Of a stretch of DNA of 9,667 nt, positions 1-4,373 are shown one piece after another. Position numbers and translations under genes: made by a program. Origin of the DNA: Prevotellaceae bacterium (GTDB lineage: Bacteria; Bacteroidota; Bacteroidia; Bacteroidales; UBA932). Each line of letters starts with the position of its first letter. Positions within the stretch are counted from its first letter, which is position 1. The notes beneath the pieces are model-generated. The model saw only the letters and a list, made by a program, of their open reading frames with translations. It was not told the DNA's origin and did no database searches. Where the stretch lies: NCBI GenBank assembly GCA_031273485.1, contig JAISRS010000366.1:1-9667 (forward strand), given 5' to 3'.

Positions 1-109
1 TAAGGACATATCCATCCGCTCTGTATTCTTCAAGTATGCCATTAATTGTTTCTAACATTTTTTCGTTAGATTTGGAGAGGCTTAATTTGTTGGAAAATTT
101 TTGTTTCAT
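1..109 (-). CDS. N-terminal 36 residues of a gene running off the left edge; phage-type protein of unknown function
   Basis: Seen: an ATG at 109-107 opens a minus-strand frame with no stop before the window edge. It begins MKQKFSNKLSLSKSNEKMLE and goes on to an ILEEYRADGYVL segment. It starts 16 nt after the stop of the upstream cysteine protein, so it is probably the next gene of the antirepressor operon. From memory, Bacteroidota phage proteins with this kind of N-terminus (an EYRA-GYVL segment followed by an LRQLYYQ motif) are conserved and probably nucleic-acid related. The diagnostic part lies outside the window, so the function is only a weak inference. It could equally be an unrelated small phage protein. 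Confidence 0.6.
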   Translation of the reverse strand, partial: MKQKFSNKLSLSKSNEKMLETINGILEEYRADGYVL

Positions 110-125
110 AATTTAAAACAAAGTT

Positions 126-353
126 TCATTTTTCTAATAGTTCGATTTCTACGCCCTTTTTCCGCGCCTGTCGCTCATCGTAGGGGGACAGCTTCCGGAA
201 GATATACGACCCGTCTTTTGGCTGGCAAAAAGGCAATTTTTGGCAAATATTGAAGTGCCCTACTCCCGCGCAGCCCGTACAAAAATCCACACGTTCCTCG
301 ACCCTGTACACCGGTCCGCCAGTCTTCAGTTCAAATAAATCTCCGTGTCTCAT
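126..353 (-). CDS. Small four-cysteine (zinc-knuckle-like) protein, 75 aa, unknown function
   Basis: Seen: 75 residues with C25-x2-C28-x8-C37-x5-C43, a spacing compatible with one bound zinc ion. An N-terminal stretch (GDLFELKTGGPVYRVEE) and a later SYIFRKLSPYDERQA stretch look like a small beta-rich fold. Many phage and mobile-element genomes of this phylum carry short Cys-rich proteins of similar layout with no assigned role. The gene lies 33 bp downstream of the 70-residue paralogue in the antirepressor operon and 16 nt upstream of the next start. Its 3' end shares a 16-bp sequence with the 3' end of that paralogue gene, and both proteins end in LLEK. The ATG at 353 is the only good start. 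I do not recognise the family and assign no function. Confidence 0.72.
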   Translation of the reverse strand: MRHGDLFELKTGGPVYRVEERVDFCTGCAGVGHFNICQKLPFCQPKDGSYIFRKLSPYDERQARKKGVEIELLEK

Positions 354-386
354 GGTTATTACTTATAATTATCAATTGTGAAACTT

Positions 387-599
387 TCATTTTTCTAATA
401 ATTGTTCTATTGTATCAAATTTTAATAGCTCTTTGATACACTGTAGCGCATCAATCTTTGTAAGGCTATTATTGTCGTTGTTTTTATTGAGATTGTACAT
501 TACTCCATATTCGGACAAGTTCATACTTAGCGCAAGTTTCATGCGATATTCCGGCGTTTTCTTTAGTTTTTTTACCACTTCTGATTTTAGTCTTGCCAT
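387..599 (-). CDS. Standalone copy of the antirepressor N-terminal domain (predicted DNA-binding), 70 aa
   Basis: Seen: the 70 residues align without gaps to residues 1-70 of the antirepressor encoded at 603-1568. About half the positions are identical, including the VMYNL core, the NN-LTK segment, AL-CIK and QLL. The layout (basic N-terminal helix, a short helix pair, then a hydrophobic helix after LTK) resembles small Cro/YdaS-like helix-turn-helix domains of Bacteroidota phages; that assignment is an inference. The ATG at 599 lies 3 nt after the antirepressor stop, so translation is probably coupled. Inference: it may compete with, or form mixed dimers with, the antirepressor at shared DNA sites, or be a leftover of domain duplication. 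The reading frame is intact. Confidence 0.78.
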   Translation of the reverse strand: MARLKSEVVKKLKKTPEYRMKLALSMNLSEYGVMYNLNKNNDNNSLTKIDALQCIKELLKFDTIEQLLEK

Positions 600-602
600 T
601 GT

Positions 603-1568
603 CTATTCACTTTTTAATTTAGCAATTGCAGTAGTTACAAAATCAGGAGAATAAGCATTCACGAACCCATTTCTTTTGTTTTCCAATGCTTTTTCATACA
701 ATGCCTGTAAAATAACATGGCTTTTTGTTTTTCCGGATAAAGTAGTAGAAACACTTACTGCAGACACTCCAAGTTGTGCGGCCACCGTTTTTTGATCGTT
801 TTTCTGTAAATTCTCATTGATTAACCGAAGCAGTTCCGCTACATCAGTGTTTTTTGGAATGGGGCAGTTGTGATTTCTCTTTCTTCTTATTTGGTATTCC
901 CCGGTTCTCCGGATTGCCGGCAATACCTCTGAGGTTACCCATCTCTTAAACAACTTCGCTTCTATCCTTCGGCTCTGAAAAATGAGATTATATAAGCCAC
1001 TCTCATTTATGACTGTTGCGTAGCGAGTTACATCCATGGCGTCCATAATACGGACACCATCTTTTTTATCTTCATCATCAAGGCGATTAGTAGCATTCCT
1101 ATTGTTGATAATTCCAAGTGCATCGCACACATCTTTCGCCACGAACCACGGCTCGCCGTTGATGTTTTCGATTCTGATGGGTTGGTTACTTGGTGCGAAT
1201 GTGAATACCTTCGGGTATAGCTTTTCATCTACATTTTCGATATTTTCTGTCTCAACCGTCTCAACCGTTTCCACTTTTACAATATCATTGGTACATGGTT
1301 CAGGTTCGTCACTCACTACTTCTGCACGCATTTTCTCGAATGATGGAAGTTTTGTTGTAAAATATAGTAGTTGATCCTTTCTTTTAACCCCTAAAAGATT
1401 TTTGATGCACTTTAAAGCTTTATTTTTTGTAAGCATATTATTCTCATCATTCCGATAGAGATTATACATGACATCGAATAGCGGTACGTTTAGACTTTCT
1501 GAAAGTTTTATACAATAGTCCCGTTTCTTTTTTAATTTTTGAATTACTTCTGCTCGTAATTGTGCCAT
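603..1568 (-). CDS. Phage antirepressor, BRO-N family, with extra N- and C-terminal DNA-binding-like domains
   Basis: Seen: 321 residues in three blocks. Residues 1-70 are a basic helical domain duplicated in the next gene. Residues 71-118 are an acidic linker with a VETVETVET micro-repeat. Residues 119-224 carry the BRO-N signature: GEPWFVAKDVCDALGI, then a long gap, INESGLYNLIFQS, EAKLFKRWVTSEVLPAIRRTG. Residues 255-285 (KTVAAQLGVSAVSVSTTLSG) read as a helix-turn-helix. BRO-N proteins are DNA-binding antirepressors or regulators in phages and mobile elements. The gene is divergent from the repressor at 1742, with a Bacteroidota-type promoter and candidate operators between them, so it is probably repressed by that protein and counteracts it. 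Its C-terminal HTH has a decayed copy at 3056-3158. Its last residues (AKLKSE) echo the start of the next protein (ARLKSE). Confidence 0.9.
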   Translation of the reverse strand: MAQLRAEVIQKLKKKRDYCIKLSESLNVPLFDVMYNLYRNDENNMLTKNKALKCIKNLLGVKRKDQLLYFTTKLPSFEKMRAEVVSDEPEPCTNDIVKVETVETVETENIENVDEKLYPKVFTFAPSNQPIRIENINGEPWFVAKDVCDALGIINNRNATNRLDDEDKKDGVRIMDAMDVTRYATVINESGLYNLIFQSRRIEAKLFKRWVTSEVLPAIRRTGEYQIRRKRNHNCPIPKNTDVAELLRLINENLQKNDQKTVAAQLGVSAVSVSTTLSGKTKSHVILQALYEKALENKRNGFVNAYSPDFVTTAIAKLKSE

Positions 1569-1608
1569 AAGTACTAATTTTATGTTTTTCTATATTCACA
1601 ATATTTTT

Positions 1609-1625
1609 ATAACTTTACAAGTTAT
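1609..1625. promoter_or_regulatory. Perfect 17-bp dyad in the antirepressor leader
   Basis: ATAACTT-TAC-AAGTTAT is a perfect 7-3-7 dyad lying about 35-50 nt after the predicted transcription start of the antirepressor operon. Size and symmetry match a phage repressor half-site pair. It could instead act as a weak RNA hairpin in the leader. A second, imperfect nest of inverted repeats (AATAG/CTATT and ACAAT/ATTGT) follows at 1628-1655. Confidence 0.38.
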
Positions 1626-1664
1626 TTACAATAGTTTTCTATTATAAAAAATTGTTTGACGATG

Positions 1665-1696
1665 CAAAGATAAGGCATTGCTTTAATATATGCAAA
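1665..1696 (-). promoter_or_regulatory. Bacteroidota-type promoter of the antirepressor operon
   Basis: On the minus strand a TTTG at 1696-1693 is followed after exactly 20 nt by TATCTTTG at 1672-1665. This is a full match to the phylum's -33 TTTG / -7 TAnnTTTG pattern. Transcription would begin near 1658, giving a leader of about 90 nt before the antirepressor ATG at 1568. The -33 box lies inside the spacer of the dyad at 1679-1709. Confidence 0.72.
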
Positions 1697-1709
1697 TATT
1701 TTTAAAGCA
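1679..1709. promoter_or_regulatory. Candidate operator dyad over the antirepressor promoter -33 box
   Basis: An 8-bp inverted repeat, TGCTTTAA (1679-1686) and TTAAAGCA (1702-1709), with a 15-bp spacer that contains the -33 box of the minus-strand promoter and lies upstream of the repressor start at 1742. A protein bound here would block the antirepressor promoter. Assignment to the 1742 repressor is inferred from position only. Confidence 0.4.
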
Positions 1710-1741
1710 TTTTTTTAATAATATTTAAAATAAGTATATAA

Positions 1742-2140
1742 ATGTCAGTAAAAGAGAGACTTTTAGAGTATATAAAATATAAAAAAATTTCAAACTCGGC
1801 ATTTTGTCGGGCTATAAATGTATCTAATGCGTTCATTAGTTCAATGCGTAAATCTATACAGCCTGACAAAATAGAAGGCATTGCTTTAAAATTTCCGGAT
1901 ATAAGTATTGAATGGTTATTAACCGGTAAAGGCGAAATGTTAAAGAAAGACCAACCTTTAAAAGAAGATGGAACGGCTTTTACCCAACAAATATTTGAAT
2001 TACTAAAGAACCAATTGGAAGAAAAAGATCGACAAATAGCCGAGAAAGATAAACAAATAATAGCATTAACAGAAACTTTGCAAGACGAAAAAAACGGCTT
2101 CGCTACCCCTGCGGTAAAGCAACGCCGTGCTGTGAGATAG
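1742..2140 (+). CDS. Cro/CI-like phage repressor (HTH plus coiled coil), C-terminus altered
   Basis: Seen: 132 residues. Residues 1-65 (VKERLLEYIKYKKISNSAFCRAINVSNAFISSM through ISIEWLLTGKGEML) form an XRE-type helix-turn-helix with the IEWLLTGKGEML ending typical of Bacteroidota prophage repressors. Residues 80-118 form a charged coiled coil with an EKD-RQIAEKDKQI repeat. No LexA-type peptidase domain is present, as is usual for this small group. It is divergent from the antirepressor gene and probably controls it. Oddity: 171 bp of its 3' half (1962-2132) recur at 4142-4312 with 2 mismatches, and there the frame continues 17 residues beyond the shared point. Here it ends after only two extra residues (VR) and a stop, so the C-terminus was probably swapped or truncated by a rearrangement. 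No clear promoter or ribosome binding site is visible before the ATG. Confidence 0.85.
   Translation: MSVKERLLEYIKYKKISNSAFCRAINVSNAFISSMRKSIQPDKIEGIALKFPDISIEWLLTGKGEMLKKDQPLKEDGTAFTQQIFELLKNQLEEKDRQIAEKDKQIIALTETLQDEKNGFATPAVKQRRAVR
1962..2132 (+). repeat. 171-bp direct repeat, copy A (repressor 3' half)
   Basis: Identical to 4142-4312 except for two synonymous differences (ACG/ACA and GAT/GAC), both in the same orientation. The copies are offset by exactly 2180 bp, and the interval holds the nuclease gene and hicAB. Confidence 0.95.
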
Positions 2141-2183
2141 GAGGAAGTAGAATTATTGGTATTTTACCTGAAAGATGTTGTTA

Positions 2184-2209
2184 TTTTGAAATCTTGGGAA
2201 TGGTAGCAA
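2184..2209 (+). pseudogene. Short scrap resembling a repressor N-terminal coding segment
   Basis: These 26 bp match 3019-3044 at 23 positions. The latter lies within a repressor-like N-terminal reading frame (LLKFWEWRQ). Here the matching frame carries a stop (TGG TAG). It sits in the 99-bp space between the repressor stop and the nuclease start. Just after it, 2213-2231 resembles 4316-4334, the repressor tail of the distal repeat copy, at 17 of 19 positions. Short matches of this kind could partly be chance. Confidence 0.4.
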
Positions 2210-2248
2210 TTAAAACTAATATAAACAAAGAATAAGTCTATGAATAAA

Positions 2249-2608
2249 ATTTGCAGCATTTGTCAAAAAAAATCTATTTCAGATAAAGAATTTGAATATT
2301 CTTATAATGAATTTAAAATGCCTATATGCATGGCATGCCAAGAAATAGCATGAAAAATACGTGCTCATATTTGCCGCATTTGTCAAAAGGATCCTATTTC
2401 AGACAAAGAATTTAAATATTCTTATAATGAATTTAAAATGCCTATATGCATGGCATGCCAAGAAATAGCACGAAAAATACGTGCTCATATTTGTCGCATT
2501 TGTCAAAAGGACCCTATTTCAGACGAAGACATTGAATCTTCTTATCGGGAATTTAAAATGCCTATGTGCGAAGCATGCCAAGAAAAAGCCAAGAAAATAC
2601 GTACAAAA
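2249..2608 (+). repeat. Three tandem 120-bp (40-codon) repeats, each encoding two CxxC pairs
   Basis: Units are 2249-2368, 2369-2488 and 2489-2608, with exactly 120-bp periodicity and no gaps. Units 1 and 2 differ at about 8 positions, one of which is the TGA/CGA change. Unit 3 is clearly more diverged. The protein period is I-C-x2-C-Q-K ... FKMP-x-C-x2-C-Q-E. The 1-2 duplication therefore looks recent. Confidence 0.93.
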
Positions 2609-2998
2609 ATACATAAAAAACACCCCCACGTTTCTAATCAGCAAATATTAATACATATGGGTCTTAACCATCGGGGAATTGATAATGAACTCGAATATTC
2701 CGATGGACATAAACAAGTAGATATCGCAATATTGGATTCGAAAATTTATATAGAAGTCAACGGTAAGCAACATGTGAATAATGCACAACAATTAATATCT
2801 GATATGAAGCGTACTTATTACTCTTTTGAAGACGGTTTTTTAACTTTGAATGTTTATAATGATGCTATCGAAAAAGGATTTAACAATATAATAAATGCAA
2901 TACGTGAAATTATTCAGACAAAGAAATTGAATATTCTTGTAAAAATTTTAAACTCCCTACGGGCATGGCATGCCCAAAAAAGTACGAAAAATACGTAA
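2438..2998 (+). CDS. Surviving open frame of the zinc-knuckle nuclease gene, 186 aa
   Basis: This is the uninterrupted part of the gene described at 2240. It starts at the first in-frame ATG after the TGA and keeps one complete CxxC...CxxC unit (C19/C22 and C44/C47), a leading half unit (C4/C7) and the whole nuclease-like domain. There is no evident ribosome binding site, because the ATG is an internal Met of repeat 2. Expression would need reinitiation or stop-codon readthrough. All candidate active-site residues (D95, E106, N108, K110) are present, so the catalytic half may still be functional. Confidence 0.5.
   Translation: MPICMACQEIARKIRAHICRICQKDPISDEDIESSYREFKMPMCEACQEKAKKIRTKIHKKHPHVSNQQILIHMGLNHRGIDNELEYSDGHKQVDIAILDSKIYIEVNGKQHVNNAQQLISDMKRTYYSFEDGFLTLNVYNDAIEKGFNNIINAIREIIQTKKLNILVKILNSLRAWHAQKSTKNT
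2913..2998 (+). repeat. Fourth, partial and frameshifted copy of the knuckle repeat
   Basis: The DNA from TCAGACAAAGAA to the end of the open frame matches the second two thirds of the 120-bp unit at roughly 84%, with one 1-bp deletion. In the repeat's own frame it reads SDKEIEYSCKNFKLP and GMACPKKYEKYVK. The nuclease frame crosses it in a different register, giving the unusual tail NILVKILNSLRAWHAQKS. The tail is therefore not native to the nuclease domain. Confidence 0.75.
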
Positions 2999-2999
2999 A

Positions 3000-3089
3000 A
3001 TGACAGTAAAAGAAAGACTTTTGAAATTTTGGGAATGGCGGCAAAAAAAAGAATTACAGACCTTCATGGCTTTTCGTTTTTCCAGATAA
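3000..3089 (+). pseudogene. Fragment of a second repressor gene N-terminus
   Basis: An ATG at 3000 opens MTVKERLLKFWEWRQKKELQ, which matches the first residues of the 1742 repressor (MSVKERLL). The first 24 bp agree at 21 positions. The frame then runs into the reverse strand of an antirepressor scrap and stops after 29 codons, before any complete helix-turn-helix. It starts directly after the decayed fourth knuckle repeat. It is probably a remnant, not a functional peptide. Confidence 0.6.
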
Positions 3090-3158
3090 AATATTAGAAA
3101 CACTTGCAGTAGCTACTTCAAGCTGCGTGGCCACCGTCTTTTTATCGTTTTTCTGTAA
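3054..3158 (-). pseudogene. Fragment of an antirepressor C-terminal HTH
   Basis: Bases 3065-3159 match 716-810 (the antirepressor gene) at about 80 of 95 positions, with no gaps and in the same orientation. Translation on the minus strand gives LQKNDKKTVATQLEV followed by SVSNILSGKTKSH, then EGL and a stop. The matching antirepressor stretch is LQKNDQKTVAAQLGV. The peptide-level match is better than the DNA match, so it diverged under coding constraint before being cut off. No start codon or N-terminal part is nearby. Confidence 0.75.
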
Positions 3159-3165
3159 AATGGAA

Positions 3166-3194
3166 TAAAAAACCCCGCCAAATAGTCGGCGGGG
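3166..3194 (-). terminator. Rho-independent terminator of hicAB
   Basis: A perfect 7-bp GC-rich stem (CCCCGCC at 3173-3179 pairing with GGCGGGG at 3188-3194) with an 8-nt loop. On the minus strand it is followed directly by TTTTTT. It lies 30 bp past the hicB stop. Confidence 0.88.
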
Positions 3195-3224
3195 CAGTCC
3201 ATAAAAATGTCGTCAAACAGAAAT

Positions 3225-3626
3225 TTATGAAACAGAAAGTAATTCACGTCCTATTTTATGCAGCCCGGAGACTATTTTCTCGCGTTGCTGCGGACGTGGT
3301 TTTGCGCGGCGGGTAGCGTAATGGTTTATTTGCGTTACATTGATTCCTGTCGCATTTGCCAGCGCTTTTTGCGTTACCCAATCAGTTACATACTCTAAAA
3401 TAGTAGAAGTGTCGAATTTGAATATTAATTCATATTCCCCCTGCAAAGCCTCCGGCAGCGGTTTACCGTGATTGTTCAGTACTTTTATATAGCCGGCTAA
3501 TGCTTCTGCTGCATTCTCCTTAGCTTCTTCAACCGTTTCGCCAAAGCTATATACAGTAGTTATTTCTTCAAAAGAAACACCGTATCCGTCCTTTCCTTTT
3601 TCCAATAATGTTGTAATTTTTTTCAT
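3225..3626 (-). CDS. hicB: HicB-family antitoxin with C-terminal HTH
   Basis: Seen: 133 residues. The N-terminal 1-70 has the HicB fold signature: GKDGYGVSFEEI, a YSFGETVEEAKENAAEAL helix, then a YELIFKFD strand. Residues 85-125 (ALANATGINVTQINHYATRRAKPRPQQREKI, given here as a region) form an XRE-like helix-turn-helix. HicB binds and neutralises the HicA RNase and represses the operon through its DNA-binding part. It is the second gene, 32 bp after hicA, and is followed by a strong terminator, so the pair is a self-contained transcription unit. The size and layout are typical of the long HicB type in Bacteroidota. The frame is intact. Confidence 0.9.
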   Translation of the reverse strand: MKKITTLLEKGKDGYGVSFEEITTVYSFGETVEEAKENAAEALAGYIKVLNNHGKPLPEALQGEYELIFKFDTSTILEYVTDWVTQKALANATGINVTQINHYATRRAKPRPQQREKIVSGLHKIGRELLSVS

Positions 3627-3658
3627 ATTTTATATATTTTTATTGAAAGCGATAGCCC

Positions 3659-3841
3659 CTACACAGAGGCTATTTCTTTCAAGATTTTTTTACATGTTCC
3701 TGTCGGCACTTCCTTGGCTCCATGATAGGGTATTCGAATGATAGCGCCATTTTTTTCATAGTCGCGATGACTTGTTGCGTCTTGCCCGATAAATTTCCAT
3801 CCGGATTTGATCGCTTTTCTGTGTAGTTCAGTTGATTTCAT
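3659..3841 (-). CDS. hicA: HicA-family mRNA interferase toxin
   Basis: Seen: 60 residues, the usual HicA length. Helix 1 (ELHRKAIKSGWKFIG) is followed by SHRDYEKNGAIIRIPYHG, which supplies the conserved catalytic histidine (H25). The end, EVPTGTCKKILKEI, is the standard HicA C-terminal helix. HicA is a double-stranded-RNA-binding-fold ribonuclease that cleaves mRNA when not bound by HicB. The toxin-first order with hicB downstream is normal. The promoter at 3869-3900 lies just upstream and no residue expected for activity appears to be missing. In this position it probably acts as a retention (addiction) cassette for the element or as a phage defence; that role is inferred. Confidence 0.92.
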   Translation of the reverse strand: MKSTELHRKAIKSGWKFIGQDATSHRDYEKNGAIIRIPYHGAKEVPTGTCKKILKEIASV

Positions 3842-3868
3842 AAATTTTTATTTTTCTGTTTGACAGCA

Positions 3869-3900
3869 CAAAGGTATATAAAAAAATATTATCCTGCAAA
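3869..3900 (-). promoter_or_regulatory. Bacteroidota-type promoter of hicAB
   Basis: On the minus strand TTTG (3900-3897) and TACCTTTG (3876-3869) are separated by 20 nt, a full consensus match, 28 bp before the hicA ATG at 3841. HicB probably represses here. Confidence 0.78.
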
Positions 3901-4083
3901 TAAAACAGTATGTTTTTATATATTTTTTATAAATAATTATCAGTCAGCTAAATTATTTTTTACTTTCCCCACCAATTTTTATATCTACCAGTTGCCGCTT
4001 GGTTCACTCGGCGGAACTTTAGTTGAGAGGAAATTGCTTTATAAGAGAGGAGAAACCAAATCGGTCAAATATTTGTTTAGCGA
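3901..4083 (+). other. Low-information intergenic stretch with a possible gene 3' remnant
   Basis: The first 80 bp are almost entirely A/T. From about 3990 the composition changes, and a plus-strand frame reads LPLGSLGGTLVERKLLYKRG and ends KYLFSDAE at a stop at 4091-4093. The ERKLLYKRG...YLF ending is like the wing of a winged-helix protein, so this may be the truncated 3' end of a lost regulator gene. It has no credible start and no second copy in the window. I do not annotate it as a gene. Confidence 0.25.
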
Positions 4084-4085
4084 TG

Positions 4086-4133
4086 CCGAATAAATGCCGA
4101 ATGATTACCGAATCTGCCGAATAAATGCCGAAT
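4086..4133 (+). repeat. Five helically phased CCGAAT direct repeats (iteron-like)
   Basis: CCGAAT occurs at 4086, 4097, 4108, 4117 and 4128, spaced 11, 11, 9 and 11 bp, or about one DNA turn. Within this, the 19-mer TGCCGAATAAATGCCGAAT occurs twice exactly (4084-4102 and 4115-4133). This is the form of a cooperative binding site (operator, iteron or recombinase arm site). It ends 8 bp before the start of the 171-bp repeat copy. Confidence 0.7.
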
Positions 4134-4141
4134 AGTTTTTC

Positions 4142-4365
4142 AAGAAGATGGAACAGCTTTTACCCAACAAATATTTGAATTACTAAAGAACCAATTGGAA
4201 GAAAAAGATCGACAAATAGCCGAGAAAGACAAACAAATAATAGCATTAACAGAAACTTTGCAAGACGAAAAAAACGGCTTCGCTACCCCTGCGGTAAAGC
4301 AACGCCGTGCTGATGAAATTAATATAAACATAGATGACATAGCCCAAGGCGGGAACAGGCCATAA
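4142..4365 (+). pseudogene. 3' half of a repressor gene, second copy (171-bp repeat copy B plus original-looking tail)
   Basis: Reading from 4144 in frame gives EDGTAFTQQIFELLKNQLEE and onward, identical to the repressor's coiled coil. The frame then continues past the repeat end (4312) with DEINININD-like residues (DEININIDDIAQGGNRP) to a stop at 4363-4365. There is no start codon or HTH; the upstream frame is closed by a TGA at about 4103. Joining 1742-2132 to 4313-4365 would make a 147-residue protein, a natural length for the family. This copy therefore probably preserves the authentic 3' end. Confidence 0.85.
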
Positions 4366-4373
4366 AAAGCGAA

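Larger units (their letters stand above)
2240..2998 (+). pseudogene. Zinc-knuckle repeat / PD-(D/E)XK (DUF559/Vsr-like) nuclease gene with a premature stop
   Basis: Seen: the frame opens at ATG 2240 and carries three tandem 40-residue repeats, each with two CxxC pairs (ICSICQK, then about 22 residues, ICMACQE). Codon 38 (2351-2353) is TGA where the next repeat has CGA, a single C-to-T nonsense change. The frame then runs open to 2998. If translation restarts at ATG 2438, a 186-residue product remains. That product has one and a half knuckle repeats and a nuclease-like domain at residues 78-160, with VDIAILDSKIYIEVNGKQH. In DUF559/Vsr-like enzymes this pattern supplies the catalytic D (95) and E-x-N/D (106, 108), with a downstream Arg/Lys helix and a short C-terminal helix. 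The last 26 residues are out-of-frame reading of a fourth, decayed repeat. Inference: a DNA-cleaving or nicking protein with zinc-ribbon DNA recognition, now damaged. No neighbouring methylase is visible. Confidence 0.7.

Noticed and set aside
433..654. Plus-strand open frame opposite the 70-residue domain gene
   Set aside because: It is the antisense reading of two conserved, mutually homologous minus-strand coding regions, and its residues look like random hydrophobic translation.
1251..1268. Two 9-bp repeats (CTCAACCGT) in the antirepressor linker as a phase-variation tract
   Set aside because: Units are multiples of 3 bp and only two are exact, so slippage would change linker length but not the frame.
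1036..1374. Plus-strand open frame with STVSTVST-type repeats
   Set aside because: It is the antisense of the BRO-N domain and its repetitive linker, which is clearly coding on the minus strand.
2249..2608. Tandem repeats considered as a CRISPR array
   Set aside because: Units are 120 bp, contiguous and in frame, with no spacers; they encode a repeated protein module.
2981..3000. GGGCATGGCATGCCC palindrome before an A-run considered as a terminator
   Set aside because: On the plus strand an A-run, not a T-run, follows, and the TGGCATGCCA core appears in the knuckle repeats as codons for M-A-C-Q.
3860..4093. Plus-strand frame from a TTG start
   Set aside because: The TTG lies beside the hicA promoter, the first half is AT-rich non-protein-like sequence, and only the last 30 codons look protein-like. 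Recorded only as a possible 3' remnant.
4140..4340. Minus-strand open frame opposite the second repressor fragment
   Set aside because: The same DNA at 1962-2132 is coding on the plus strand in an intact gene, so this is a shadow.
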